Source of the DNA: Planctomycetota bacterium
GTDB lineage: Bacteria; Planctomycetota; UBA1135; GCA-002686595
Reading direction: 5' to 3'
Assembly: GCA_029259595.1 (NCBI GenBank)
Contig: JAJDEW010000058.1
Location: 1-64,000, forward strand
DNA: 64,000 bases
Shown piece after piece: positions 26,035-35,361 of this stretch (its first letter is position 1; each line of letters begins with the position of its first letter). The translations under genes were made by a program, and so were the position numbers. The notes beneath the pieces are model-generated. The model was not told where the DNA came from, made no database searches, and saw only the letters and a program-made list of their open reading frames with translations.

Positions 26035-28827
26035 TCAGCGGCGGAGAGTCAGGTGGAACGGTTCCGCGGAGCTTCCCGCGCTCACGGAGACTGACGTTCC
26101 GAGCGGTTGACCGCCGTTTTCGAGGGACCAGGTCGCCCCGTTGCAGACGGCCGCGTAGAGCGCGTTCGTGTCGTCGACGATCAGGGCCAAGAGCCGGTTC
26201 TCGTTCGGCACCGCGAAGGCCTCGGCGAACTGGATCTCACCGATGCCGGCGAGCAGCGTGTCGGGCTGGATGGTCCAGCCTCCCGAGGTGTAGAGCGCCC
26301 AGTCGAAGCCCGGTCCGTCGATTCCGCGCCAGAGGATGACCGCCTGACCGGAATTGCCGAGCCACCCGACGATGAGATCGCGCTGGTTCAAGACGCTGTT
26401 CAGGTCCATCTCGGCGATGTTCCCCCAGGCGTTCCCGTCCCAGATCATGCCGACCGTGTCGTCCTGGAACGTGCCTTCGCACACGCCGGCGACGATGCGA
26501 TTGGAGATCGGATCCGGCACGAGCCGGAAGACCGCACCGACCGCGTCCGTGCTGTGCGCTTGAGCCACCGACCACACGCCGGTACCGGCGGCGCGCGTCG
26601 CGTAGCGTGTCTCCTCGATCAGGTTCGTGTGACCGTAGGCCACGAGCAGGTCGCCGGACAGCGTCTCATAGGCTGCGTCGTAGGCCTTCGACTCGGTCGT
26701 CGTGATGATCTGCGTGTCGAGGAGTTGACCGGCGTCCCAGCTCGTGCCGTCCCAGATCCTCGTCACGAGATTCTGGTCCGCGTCGAGCGTCACGAGCGCG
26801 AGCTCGTTGGTTCCGGGTCGGGACACGAGCTCGACCCATAGGATTGCCCCGGTCGAGATCGGAGCTCCGGTGACCGCGGCCTCGGCGCTCCAGGTCCCGT
26901 CGAAGGTCTGGAAGATCGGAACGTTGGAGCCGTCGGTGAAGACCAACATGATCTCGCCCGAAGAGTCCTCGAAGGCCAGGTCGAAGCCGCGCTGATCTGC
27001 GCTGGAAGAAGGGATGCGGCCGACGAGCGCCGTGTCCGCGTCGTAGTCCGTCCACTGGGCACCGTCATAGGTCCGGACGACGAGGTCGGTCTGAACGCCG
27101 TCGTCGGACAGGACCGCGATGATCTCCTGCGCATTGGCGAGCGGCGAAACCTCGCTGACGACCCACTTGATGCGGGCGTTCGCTCCTACGGTGCGAGTCG
27201 TGCTGGTCGCCCATTGCCGCGTCGTGCCGTTGCGCGAGCGGCTGAAGACCCGTGCGTCATCGTCGCGGCCGAAGAAGACGCGCGAATCGAGCAGCGAGAG
27301 CGGGGCCGTCTCGTCCAAGGCCGCCGGCACGTGAGCGCCGAGGTTCAGGACGTCGCCATCCGCGCCGTCTCCCTCGACCACACCGGTCGCGATCGTGATC
27401 CAGTTCGTCAGGGCGCCGCCGTACCGCAGGTAGCGCGTCGAAGCGGTCGCATCGCCGCTGTCCAGGCTAGGGCTGAGGGCGCTGACCCGGAAGTCGTCGT
27501 CCGCGCCCTGGGCTCCGCCCAGGAAGCCGTCCGCCCCGTTGGGATTCTGGTAGATCGGGGAGGCGCTGCCACTCGGTCCGGACTCGACGCCGCTGTTGCC
27601 GTAGGTCAGCTCGAGCCCACCGTTCCCGAAGACCAGGTTGGTGGTCTCGGTCAGCGGCGAGCCTGTCGCGAGCCGAATCCCGTTGGCGATGCCCGAAGTG
27701 ACGAGGCTGTTCGTGATGGCGCCCGTGTTGGTCGCCACTTCCTCGCGGATCTGATCGCCCCCGTTGAGATAGAACGTGCACAGATCGATCGCGAGGTTCG
27801 TGCACCCGCCGGTGATCTGCACTCCGTAGCGCCCGTTGTTGTAGACGAACGTATTGACCAGCGTGAAGTCGGTCGTATCCGTCACGGACAGGCCGTCGGA
27901 GCCCACGCCGAGGTTGTTCGAGATTCGGTTGCTCTCGACCAGGACGCGCGTCGCGCCTTCGCTCAGGATTCCGAGCGTGTTGCCATAGATCGAGTTCTCG
28001 AGCAGGGCGACGTCGCTCGCCCCGTCGACCCAAATCCCCGCTCCCGTGGCGGTCGGCATCGCACCGATGATCTGGAAGCCGCGCAGGGTGACGAAGTCCG
28101 AGCCGTTCAGATGGAAGGCGAAGTCGCCGCCGGCCGCATCGACGAGGACGGTTCCGGCGTCGCCCGTGAAGCGCCCCTCCGGATCCGCACGGAAGACGAT
28201 CGGGTCGACCGCGGTACCGGAGACCGTGAGCTCGGCAGCCTCGGTGTAGGTGCCTCCACCGACGAAAACGGTCTGGCCGGGGCTGACCTGGGTGGCCGCG
28301 AACGTAATCGTGGCCCAGGCGTCGGCCGGGCTCGTGCCGGTGTTCGCGTCGGAACCGCCGGTGCGGACGAAGCGACCGCCCGCGGGCAGGTTCACGAATT
28401 CGGTCGTGGCGGTCTGGACCACCGGGACCGTGCCGGTCGTCGTGATGATCGTCGCGGTGATCGAGTGGACCCCGGGCACGGCGGAGCGCAGCGTCCCTGT
28501 CGCCACGCCGAGCGCATCGGTCAGCGCGGCAGGCTGCGTCAGCGTTCCGCCGACGCCGGTGGCAGCGAGCTGGACGAACTGACCGGCGACGACATCGCCG
28601 GCCGTATCGCGCACCGTCACCGTGATCGTGACGAGAGCCGCGCCGTTGGCCGCGGTTCCGAAGGTCGAGCTGACGTCGAGGGTCGAATTGGTCCCGCTGA
28701 TGGCCGGACCACCGCCGCCGCCACCGCCGCCGCCACCCCCTCCACCGCCGCCGCCTCCGCAGGCGGGAACGAGGGTCAGTCCCAGGGCGAGGAAAATGGA
28801 CGAGACGGTCCTTTGAAGGGAATTCAA
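26035..28827 (-). CDS. Large lipoprotein: poly-Gly linker, Ig-like domain, beta-helix, C-terminal propeller-like region
   Basis: A 930-residue exported lipoprotein. The start is a TTG at 28827 with GGAG seven bases upstream. Signal: MNSLQRTVSSIFLALGLTLVPAC with lipobox VPAC. Immediately after the Cys come 17 consecutive glycines, a flexible tether. Residues about 50-145 form a bacterial Ig-like (Big_1/invasin) domain (TLDVSSTFGTAANGAALVTITVTVRDTAGD region). Residues about 155-480 form a right-handed parallel beta-helix of the DUF1565/PbH1 type (RFVRTGGSDANTGTSPADAW, then repeated N-x-I-x-x-N turns). The rest consists of repeated strand motifs such as VTRIWDGTSWDAG and VGMIWDGNAWGN that suggest a propeller. 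It is probably a cell-surface glycan-binding or polysaccharide-acting protein; no catalytic residues could be assigned. Confidence 0.85.
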   Translation of the reverse strand: MNSLQRTVSSIFLALGLTLVPACGGGGGGGGGGGGGGGGGPAISGTNSTLDVSSTFGTAANGAALVTITVTVRDTAGDVVAGQFVQLAATGVGGTLTQPAALTDALGVATGTLRSAVPGVHSITATIITTTGTVPVVQTATTEFVNLPAGGRFVRTGGSDANTGTSPADAWATITFAATQVSPGQTVFVGGGTYTEAAELTVSGTAVDPIVFRADPEGRFTGDAGTVLVDAAGGDFAFHLNGSDFVTLRGFQIIGAMPTATGAGIWVDGASDVALLENSIYGNTLGILSEGATRVLVESNRISNNLGVGSDGLSVTDTTDFTLVNTFVYNNGRYGVQITGGCTNLAIDLCTFYLNGGDQIREEVATNTGAITNSLVTSGIANGIRLATGSPLTETTNLVFGNGGLELTYGNSGVESGPSGSASPIYQNPNGADGFLGGAQGADDDFRVSALSPSLDSGDATASTRYLRYGGALTNWITIATGVVEGDGADGDVLNLGAHVPAALDETAPLSLLDSRVFFGRDDDARVFSRSRNGTTRQWATSTTRTVGANARIKWVVSEVSPLANAQEIIAVLSDDGVQTDLVVRTYDGAQWTDYDADTALVGRIPSSSADQRGFDLAFEDSSGEIMLVFTDGSNVPIFQTFDGTWSAEAAVTGAPISTGAILWVELVSRPGTNELALVTLDADQNLVTRIWDGTSWDAGQLLDTQIITTTESKAYDAAYETLSGDLLVAYGHTNLIEETRYATRAAGTGVWSVAQAHSTDAVGAVFRLVPDPISNRIVAGVCEGTFQDDTVGMIWDGNAWGNIAEMDLNSVLNQRDLIVGWLGNSGQAVILWRGIDGPGFDWALYTSGGWTIQPDTLLAGIGEIQFAEAFAVPNENRLLALIVDDTNALYAAVCNGATWSLENGGQPLGTSVSVSAGSSAEPFHLTLRR
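28708..28758 (-). repeat. Trinucleotide tract encoding 17 glycines
   Basis: Seventeen consecutive GGN codons, mostly GGC and GGT with some GGA/GGG, lie directly after the lipobox Cys codon of the lipoprotein gene. The mixed codons suggest selection for glycine, not only slippage, but the tract may vary in length between strains. Confidence 0.9.
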
Positions 28828-29069
28828 TGCCTTGCTCCGCTATCGTTTCGTCGATGGGAGCGATTGCACCCCGCCCCACCGTCTTCGTGATCCTATCTTG
28901 CCAATATTCCCCATGATCGTTGACGAGGTCGGGGAAAGCAGCGTTTCCCTCGGTTCGCGCGCCGCGCTCGCGGGTGGCAACGACGGGGCGTGAGCTCCGG
29001 GACTCACGAGAAGATCTTTCGGCAGCCGGACCACGAGAACTGGAGTCTTCCGCCCGACATTGCGGACGT
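28828..29069. other. Divergent intergenic region, left part
   Basis: About 240 bp upstream of the beta-helix lipoprotein gene and before the dispersed repeat at 29070. It is noticeably less GC-rich near 28890-28920 (CCTATCTTGCCAATATTCCCC), a plausible promoter zone for the minus-strand gene. No gene was seen. Confidence 0.4.
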
Positions 29070-29238
29070 CCAGGGGCCCGTTGATACAGTGCTTCGGATG
29101 CCAGGACTGTCGGCATCCGCCGGGGGAGGGCCAACGGGCAACGCGGGCGAAGCCGTGGATTCATCGAGGCTCTCGGGTGTCGCACCACGGCGGAAGACGT
29201 CGTCCGGGCCCCGGATGACTTGTTCAACGTGCTCCTGG
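29070..29238 (+). repeat. Dispersed structured repeat, copy A
   Basis: About 169 bp related to copies at 39014, 60341 and 63397. Shared blocks: an end similar to the 39014 element (AGTGCTTCGGATGC), a GGATGCC-GGCATCC inverted repeat, GTCGGCATCCGC, CGCACC..GGAAGACGTC (as in the 60341 copy), and GGATGACTTGTTCA near the right end. It ends 25 bp before the GTG of the MFS gene. Confidence 0.75.
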
Positions 29239-29263
29239 GATCCGGGGGCCACCGGAGACGGCC

Positions 29264-30520
29264 GTGCCCACGACCCCAACGCCTGAACCCCGAGCGAACG
29301 CCCGACCGCCGGATGCGGCCTCGGACCAGGTAGCGGCCCGCGGCCAGGAGCCCCTCCTGGCCTGGGTCCTCGCCGCCACCTTCCTCCTGATCCCGGTGAC
29401 GCTGCCCGTCGCCGTGCTGCGGCCGCTCGTCCAGGACCGCTTCGGGGCCGGCGACTTCGCGACCGCCTTGTTCATGTCGGCCAACATGATCGGCGCGCTC
29501 CTCTTCGCTCCGATCGGGGGTGCCCTGGCCGACCGCTACGGGCGGCCTCGCCTCCTGATCACGACGGGGCTCGTTGTCGATGCGCTGGCGTTCCTGGCGA
29601 TGACGGCGGACGTCCCGCTCGGCGTCTTCCTGGGCCTGCGCTTCGTGCAGGGCTGCGCGCACATCACCACGCTGTCGGTCCTCCTGGGCCTGGCCGCTTC
29701 GGGCACGAGCCGGCGCGGACGGACGCTAGGGCTCATGGGCGCCGGCATGATGCTAGGGGTCGCGATCGGCGCACCGCTCGGAGGTTGGCTCGGTGCCGAG
29801 GACCCGCTCTTGCCGCTGCGGGTCGCTCCGTTGATCCTGCTCGCTTCGCTCGTGGCGACACGCACTCTACCGCGCGGCGAGTTCGAACCGCGTCGGCGGG
29901 CCTCCTTGGCGTTCCTGTTGAGTTCGGTGCTGTCCGATCGCAACCTGCGGCTGCCCTTCGCCTTCGCCTTCGCGGATCGCTTCACCGTCGGTTTCCTGAC
30001 GACGGCCTTTCCGCTCTACATGTCGCAAGTGCTCGGCGCCGAACCGAAGACGATCGGGCTCTTGCTCGCCTGCTTTCTCTTTCCCTTCGCGGGGCTCTCC
30101 TATCCGCTCGGGCGACTGGCGGACCGGGATCCGCTCGGCAAGTCGTCCGTACTCGTGTTCGTCCTCCTGGGAAGTTCGATCTACGGCCTGCTCTTGTCCT
30201 CGCTCACGCTCTGGTCGCGGTCGACACTCCCGGTGCTCATGCTCGCGATGGGACTCGCGTCGGCGGTCATGTTCGTACCTTCGATGCTGCTCGTCACGAA
30301 CGTGGCCAGCCCGGAGCGTCGCTCGTCCGCCCTCGGCGGCTTCAATGCTGCCGGCTCGCTCGGCTTCCTGCTCGGTCCGCTCGTCGCCGGATCCGTGCTC
30401 GAGTGGTGGCCTCGGGACGCCTTCGTTCGCAGCCACACGCTGGCCTTCGTGATCGCCGGGGCCTCGCAGCTCGCCTGTGTGGCGATCGCCAGCGCGCGCC
30501 GCTGGCGCCGCGCCGGCTGA
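29264..30520 (+). CDS. MFS transporter
   Basis: A 418-residue inner-membrane transporter of the major facilitator superfamily. The GTG at 29264 has GGAG a few bases upstream. Twelve hydrophobic segments fit. The family A-motif appears after TM2 as GGALADRYGRPRLL, and a partial copy in the second half as GRLADRDPLGKSS. A proline/alanine-rich N-terminal tail of about 30 residues precedes TM1. The mid-protein GMMLGVAIGAPLGGWLG is the TM5 motif of drug:H+ antiporters, so an exporter is likely. The substrate is unknown. A dispersed repeat lies just upstream and may carry its promoter. Confidence 0.9.
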   Translation: MPTTPTPEPRANARPPDAASDQVAARGQEPLLAWVLAATFLLIPVTLPVAVLRPLVQDRFGAGDFATALFMSANMIGALLFAPIGGALADRYGRPRLLITTGLVVDALAFLAMTADVPLGVFLGLRFVQGCAHITTLSVLLGLAASGTSRRGRTLGLMGAGMMLGVAIGAPLGGWLGAEDPLLPLRVAPLILLASLVATRTLPRGEFEPRRRASLAFLLSSVLSDRNLRLPFAFAFADRFTVGFLTTAFPLYMSQVLGAEPKTIGLLLACFLFPFAGLSYPLGRLADRDPLGKSSVLVFVLLGSSIYGLLLSSLTLWSRSTLPVLMLAMGLASAVMFVPSMLLVTNVASPERRSSALGGFNAAGSLGFLLGPLVAGSVLEWWPRDAFVRSHTLAFVIAGASQLACVAIASARRWRRAG

Positions 30521-30605
30521 TCCGTGCCCTCGAACGGGCCCGCAAGCGCGTGCGCAAAATGGCATGATCTCCGCTCGCCATCCGCGCTCCCCGTCCGAGC
30601 CCCCC

Positions 30606-32477
30606 ATGACTTCCGCCGTTGCGCCCCGCCTCCGCGAGCTGACCACCGTCCTGTTGGCCCCGTTCTTCGCCCTGCTCGCCGCGGCCCCGGCCTGCGCCTC
30701 GCCCACGCCGAGCGTTCGCTCCCGGCAGGAGGCGTCGGAAGCCGAGCCCGGGGGGCTGCGTGCGCTGCTCGAGCGCTATTCGACCGACGCACGCGCCCTG
30801 CGAAGCTTCTATGACATCGAGCCGTCACCGACGCGGTTCGAACGGCTCGAGCGCTTCGACGCGACCTGGCGTGAACGGCTCGCGCGGCTCGACGCCACCG
30901 ACCTCGACGTCGATGGCCGCATCGACGCGGTCCTGCTCGCGCACGAACTCGAGCACGATCACACCGAACGGATGCGTCGCGCCGCGGACATCGCGGCGGT
31001 ACGTGCCTGGCTCCCACGCTACGAGGAGATCGTCGCGCTCGAAGAAGCGCGCTGGCAGCTCGAACCGGTCGACGCCGAACAGGCCGCCGGGCTCTTGAGC
31101 GCCTTTGCCGAGGAACTCGAAGCGCAACTCGAAGCCGTCCTTGGCGACGATGAGGCGCCCGATTCGCGCCTTCTCACCCCCACCCGAGCGCTTCGCATCG
31201 AACGCATCCTGGATTCGCTCGAAGACGCCCTCGAGCGCTGGTACGACCACCATGCACCCTTCGTTCCCGCCTTCGCCTGGTGGGTGGAAGGACCCCGCGA
31301 CGACGCCGTCGAGGCCCTCGACGCCTTCGCGAAACACCTCCGCGAGGAGATCGCCGGCCAGAAGGACGAGGACGACGATCCCCTCGTCGGCGAGCCGATC
31401 GGGCGCGAGGCGCTGATCGCCGGGCTCGCGCGCGAGTTCATCCCCTATACGCCCGAAGAGTTGATCACGATCGGTGAGTCGCAGTTCGCCTGGTGCGAAA
31501 CCGAGCTCGCCCAGGCGTCCGCCGAACTCGGTCACGGCGCGGATTGGAAGGCGGCCCTCGAGCAGGTCAAGGCGCTCTCCGTTCCACCCGGCGAACAAGG
31601 CGCACTGGTCGCCGATCAGGCGCACGAGATGATCGCCTTCCTCGAGGAGCGTGAGCTGGTCACGATTCCCGACCTTTGCAAGGAGACCTGGCGCGTCGAG
31701 ATGCTGTCGCGTGAGTCCCAGCGCTTCCTGCCCTTCGCGGCCTACGGCGGACAGAAAGTGTTGGTCGCCTATCCGACGGGCGACATGGATCACGCCTCGA
31801 AGGAGATGGCGTTGCGCGGCAACAACCGCCACTTCACTCGCTGCGTCACACCGCACGAGCTGATCCCGGGCCACCACTTGCAAGGCTTCATGGCCCAACG
31901 CCATCGCACGTACCGGCGACCCTTCTCGACGCCGTTCTACGGTGAAGGTTGGGCCCTGTACTGGGAGATGGTCGAGTGGGACCTGGGCTGGCCGCGCGGT
32001 CCGGAGGATCGCATCGGGATGCTCTTCTGGCGCATGCATCGCGCCGCCCGCATCATCGTCTCGTTGCGCTTCCATCTCGGCTGGATGACCCCCGACGAGA
32101 TGATCGCCTTCCTGGTCGAGCGCGTCGGCCACGAGAAGGACGGCGCCACGAGCGAAGTGCGTCGCTACATCGCCGGCAACTACGGCCCCTTGTACCAGTG
32201 CGCTTACATGCTCGGCGGCCTGCAGCTCTACGCCCTTCGCCAGGAGCTCGTCGTGAACGGGTCGCTGAGCGAGCGAGTCTTCCACGACACGATCCTTCAA
32301 CAGAACTCGATTCCGATCGAGCTGGTCCGCGCGGCCCTGCGTGGCGATGAGCTTGCCCTCGATCACAGCGCATCCTGGCGTTTTGCGGGCAGCGTCACGC
32401 CCGCGCGGGGCCCGGGCCCGGACGCCCAGCAGGCTCCCGACGACCAAGCGGACGAGGACGTGGAGGACGGACGTTGA
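30606..32477 (+). CDS. Exported DUF885-family metallopeptidase-like protein
   Basis: A 623-residue protein with a signal peptide (LTTVLLAPFFALLAAAPACA, possibly a lipoprotein at APAC). It belongs to the DUF885 family of predicted zinc peptidases: the HELIPGHHLQ motif (first His near residue 417) supplies HExxxGH, and GEGWALYWEM supplies the downstream acidic ligand. Helices dominate the rest. The ATG at 30606 was chosen to give the signal peptide. The gene downstream starts at a TTG overlapping its stop by 4 bp (TTGA), so this exported peptidase is coupled to a cytoplasmic enzyme operon, an odd combination. Confidence 0.88.
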   Translation: MTSAVAPRLRELTTVLLAPFFALLAAAPACASPTPSVRSRQEASEAEPGGLRALLERYSTDARALRSFYDIEPSPTRFERLERFDATWRERLARLDATDLDVDGRIDAVLLAHELEHDHTERMRRAADIAAVRAWLPRYEEIVALEEARWQLEPVDAEQAAGLLSAFAEELEAQLEAVLGDDEAPDSRLLTPTRALRIERILDSLEDALERWYDHHAPFVPAFAWWVEGPRDDAVEALDAFAKHLREEIAGQKDEDDDPLVGEPIGREALIAGLAREFIPYTPEELITIGESQFAWCETELAQASAELGHGADWKAALEQVKALSVPPGEQGALVADQAHEMIAFLEERELVTIPDLCKETWRVEMLSRESQRFLPFAAYGGQKVLVAYPTGDMDHASKEMALRGNNRHFTRCVTPHELIPGHHLQGFMAQRHRTYRRPFSTPFYGEGWALYWEMVEWDLGWPRGPEDRIGMLFWRMHRAARIIVSLRFHLGWMTPDEMIAFLVERVGHEKDGATSEVRRYIAGNYGPLYQCAYMLGGLQLYALRQELVVNGSLSERVFHDTILQQNSIPIELVRAALRGDELALDHSASWRFAGSVTPARGPGPDAQQAPDDQADEDVEDGR

Positions 32478-33892
32478 GCGTGTTGCGTCTGCGCGCGACC
32501 GACGTCTCGCTGTTTCTCACCGACTGCCACACACGCCTCCCCTTCCGCTTCGGCATCGCCACACTCGAGCATGCTCCGCTCTGCCTCGCGCGTCTGCGTG
32601 CCGTTACGGAGGACGGTGAGCGCGTCGAGGGCTTTTCCTCGGACCTCCTGGTCCCGCGCTGGTTCCGCAAGGACCCGCAGCGCAGCGTCGGCCAGGACAT
32701 CGAGGAGTTGCTCGCGAGCGCACGGGGTGCCGCCGACGCTCTGACGGCTTTGCCCGAGGACACCGTCTTCGGCCTGTGGCGAGCGACCTACGCCGCGCGC
32801 AGCGCGACCGAGCCCGTTCCGTGCGACCGCTTGGTGCCAGGCTTCGGTGTGGCCCTCGTCGAGCGCGCGCTGATCGACGCCGCCTGCCGAGCCCGTGGAA
32901 TCTCGTTCTTCCAGGCCTTGAAGAGCGACGTCCTGGGCTTTCGCCCGAATGCGCTCGTTCCCGCGCTGGAAGGAGTCGACGGCACGGCCGGGCTCGTCGA
33001 CACGCCGACCTCCGTTCACGTCCGCCACACCGTCGGGCTCGCGGATCCGCTCGAAGCGAGCGATGTCTCCGATGGCGAGCGTCCGCGCGACGGGTTGCCC
33101 GTGACCTTCGAAGAGGACCTGCGTCGGTATGGCCTGACGCATTTCAAGCTGAAGGTCGTGGGCCGCGTGGCGGAGGACGCCGAGCGCCTCGGCCGGATCG
33201 CGCGGATCCTGCGATCCGAGGGCCGCCACGAGGCCGCGATCTCGCTCGACGGCAACGAACAGTTCGCCTCGCTCGAAGAGCTCGCGACGCTCCTGGAGCG
33301 CCTGGAGGCCTCGCCCGAGGGAGCCTTCCTGCTCGAGCGCCTCACACACATCGAGCAGCCGCTCGCGCGCGCGCACTCCTTCGATCCCGAGCGCTTGCGC
33401 GGGCTCGAACGGGTCATACGGACTGCGCCGTTGATCATCGACGAGGCCGACTACGGCCTCGAAGCCTTTCCACGCGCGATCGCTTGCGGCTACGACGGCG
33501 TCTCGATCAAGAACTGCAAGGGCGTCTTTCGGGCGCTCTTGAACCGCGTGCTCGCCTCGCGCGACGCGCGGCTCTTCCAGACCGGCGAGGACCTGACGAA
33601 CCTGCCGCTCGTCGCGTTGCAGCAGGATCTGGCGACGATGGCGGCGCTCGGCATGACCCACGTCGAGCGCAACGGCCATCACTACTTCTCCGGGCTGCGG
33701 CACCTGCCGCCGGTCGAAGTCTCCGCTGCGCTCGAACGACACGGCGACCTGTACGAACCCGACGACGAAGGTGCCGTGCTGTCGATCCGCGACGGACAAC
33801 TCGCGCTGGGAAGCCTCGCATGCCAAGGTTACGCCTTCGACGTGGAACCCCGGACGACGGACCGCGTCTCCGCGAGAGACTGGCGCCCATGA
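32474..33892 (+). CDS. Enolase-superfamily (mandelate racemase-like) enzyme
   Basis: A 472-residue cytoplasmic enzyme. The start is a TTG at 32474 overlapping the previous stop. Enolase-superfamily features: N-terminal capping domain (TDCHTRLPFRFGIATLEHAPLC), the KxK pair in THFKLKVVG, and metal ligands in order SLDGNEQF (Asp), THIEQPLAR (Glu) and LIIDEADYG (Glu/Asp), followed by SIKNCKG where the second catalytic Lys or its neighbour lies. Such enzymes abstract a proton alpha to a carboxylate, giving racemisation, dehydration or cycloisomerisation. It is longer than usual (family about 370-400), with insertions around 170-210. First enzyme of a four-gene coupled operon; the substrate is unknown, probably a sugar acid or similar. 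Confidence 0.85.
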   Translation: MSVLRLRATDVSLFLTDCHTRLPFRFGIATLEHAPLCLARLRAVTEDGERVEGFSSDLLVPRWFRKDPQRSVGQDIEELLASARGAADALTALPEDTVFGLWRATYAARSATEPVPCDRLVPGFGVALVERALIDAACRARGISFFQALKSDVLGFRPNALVPALEGVDGTAGLVDTPTSVHVRHTVGLADPLEASDVSDGERPRDGLPVTFEEDLRRYGLTHFKLKVVGRVAEDAERLGRIARILRSEGRHEAAISLDGNEQFASLEELATLLERLEASPEGAFLLERLTHIEQPLARAHSFDPERLRGLERVIRTAPLIIDEADYGLEAFPRAIACGYDGVSIKNCKGVFRALLNRVLASRDARLFQTGEDLTNLPLVALQQDLATMAALGMTHVERNGHHYFSGLRHLPPVEVSAALERHGDLYEPDDEGAVLSIRDGQLALGSLACQGYAFDVEPRTTDRVSARDWRP

Positions 33893-35361
33893 AGGTCGAA
33901 TTCACCCCTCCCGGTCGTCACAAGAGCCTAACGAGCTTTCGGAAGGAGCTGGCGCGCGTCGCGCCGGAGCTGAGCTGCGATGCCGAACTCGAGGGCCGCG
34001 GTGGCCCACTCGGCAAGCCGCTCGAGGCCTTCGGCACGACGCTCTCGAACCGTTTTGCGATCCACCCCATGGAGGGTTGGGACGGGAACGTGGACGGGAC
34101 GCCGAGCGAGCTCACGCTCGCGCGCTGGCGCAACTTCGGCGTGAGCGGTGCCGCCCTGATCTGGGGCGGCGAGGCCTTCGCCGTTCAAGCGGACGGGCGC
34201 GCCAATCCGAACCAGCTGTGGCTGAACCCGGCCGCCGACGTCGCGGCTGGCATGGCGGCCTTGCGCAACGCCCTCGACGAGGGGCGTCGGGACTCGAGCG
34301 TCGAGGACCGTTTCGTCGCCGGTCTGCAGCTGACACACTCGGGACGCTTCGCGCGGCCGACGGCCGCCGGTCCCGCGCCACGCATCGCCCACCACCATCC
34401 CATCCTGGACGGACGCCTCGGACTCGACGCGCAGACGCCCCTCTTGACCGACGGGGAGCTCGAGGGAATCGGCGTGAACTACGTGCGGGCCGCCGAACAT
34501 GCGCAGGCGGCCGGCTTCGACTTCGTCGACGTCAAGGCTTGTCACGGCTACCTGATGCACGAGCTACTGGCGGCCCGTACGCGCCCGGGACCGTACGGTG
34601 GATCCTTCGAAGGTCGCACGCGCTTGTTCCGTCGCATCGTCGCGGGCATCCGCCGCGACTGCCCGGGGCTCGGGATCGCGACACGCGTCTCCATCGCCGA
34701 CGTCATACCGTTCACGAAGGACGCCGAGAGTGGACGGGGTACGCCCGCGTCCGACGCGGAAGGACTTCCCTACCAACACGGCTTCGGCGTCGATCCCGAG
34801 CAACCCTGCACGTTCGCACTCGAAGAGCCGTTTCTGTTCCTCGAGCTCTGTCGCGAGCTTGGCCTCCGCGAGATCAGCATCACCGCCGGGTCGCCCTACA
34901 CGTGTCCGCATCTCCAGCGCCCGGCCACGTATCCGCCGAGCGACGGCTACCTCCCACCGGCGGATCCGCTGATCGACGTCGCACGACACCTGAGCCTCGT
35001 GCGCGCCTGCAAGCGCGCCTTCCCCGAGCTCGTGTTCGTCGGCGCCGGTTACACCTACTTCCAGGACTACCTGCTGCACGTCGCCCAGCACGAGCTGCGC
35101 GCCGGCCACGTCGACCTGGTCGGTCTGGGGCGCATGGTGTTGTCCTATCCGACGCTCCCGGCCGACGCCCTGAACGGCCTCGTCCCGGCGCGCAAGCGCA
35201 TCTGCCGCACGTTCAGCGACTGCACGACCGCTCCCCGACATGGGCTCGTGAGCGGCTGCTACCCGCTCGATCCGCGCTACAAGGCGCTGCCCGAGGCGGC
35301 CGAGGTCCGACGCATCAAGGACGCGTTGGCCGGACGTTCGGCGAAGCGGGACGACGCGTGA
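33889..35361 (+). CDS. Old-Yellow-Enzyme-like flavin oxidoreductase
   Basis: A 490-residue protein of the NADH:flavin oxidoreductase/OYE family, expected to bind FMN in a TIM barrel and reduce activated C=C bonds or oxidise related substrates. Family features: NRFAIHPMEGWDG at strand 1, QLTHSGRFARP (active-site His region), DFVDVKACHGYLMHELLA (the usual hGYLxxxFL) and TRPGPYGGSFEGRTRL. Near the C-terminus, RICRTFSDC and VSGC place three cysteines where dienoyl-CoA-reductase relatives hold an Fe-S cluster, but the spacing is not canonical. The large C-terminal FAD domain of those relatives is absent. The ATG overlaps the enolase-type gene stop by 4 bp, so it works in the same pathway. Confidence 0.87.
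   Translation: MKVEFTPPGRHKSLTSFRKELARVAPELSCDAELEGRGGPLGKPLEAFGTTLSNRFAIHPMEGWDGNVDGTPSELTLARWRNFGVSGAALIWGGEAFAVQADGRANPNQLWLNPAADVAAGMAALRNALDEGRRDSSVEDRFVAGLQLTHSGRFARPTAAGPAPRIAHHHPILDGRLGLDAQTPLLTDGELEGIGVNYVRAAEHAQAAGFDFVDVKACHGYLMHELLAARTRPGPYGGSFEGRTRLFRRIVAGIRRDCPGLGIATRVSIADVIPFTKDAESGRGTPASDAEGLPYQHGFGVDPEQPCTFALEEPFLFLELCRELGLREISITAGSPYTCPHLQRPATYPPSDGYLPPADPLIDVARHLSLVRACKRAFPELVFVGAGYTYFQDYLLHVAQHELRAGHVDLVGLGRMVLSYPTLPADALNGLVPARKRICRTFSDCTTAPRHGLVSGCYPLDPRYKALPEAAEVRRIKDALAGRSAKRDDA

Noticed and set aside
25701-26339. A 212-codon plus-strand frame upstream of the efflux operon
   Set aside because: It overlaps the well-supported beta-helix lipoprotein gene, its translation is Arg/Pro/Ser-rich as chance frames are in GC-rich DNA, and it has no ribosome-binding site.
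28700-28765. The CCG/CCA-rich run as a possible CRISPR or tandem repeat array
   Set aside because: It is a coding trinucleotide tract for poly-glycine; there are no spacers.
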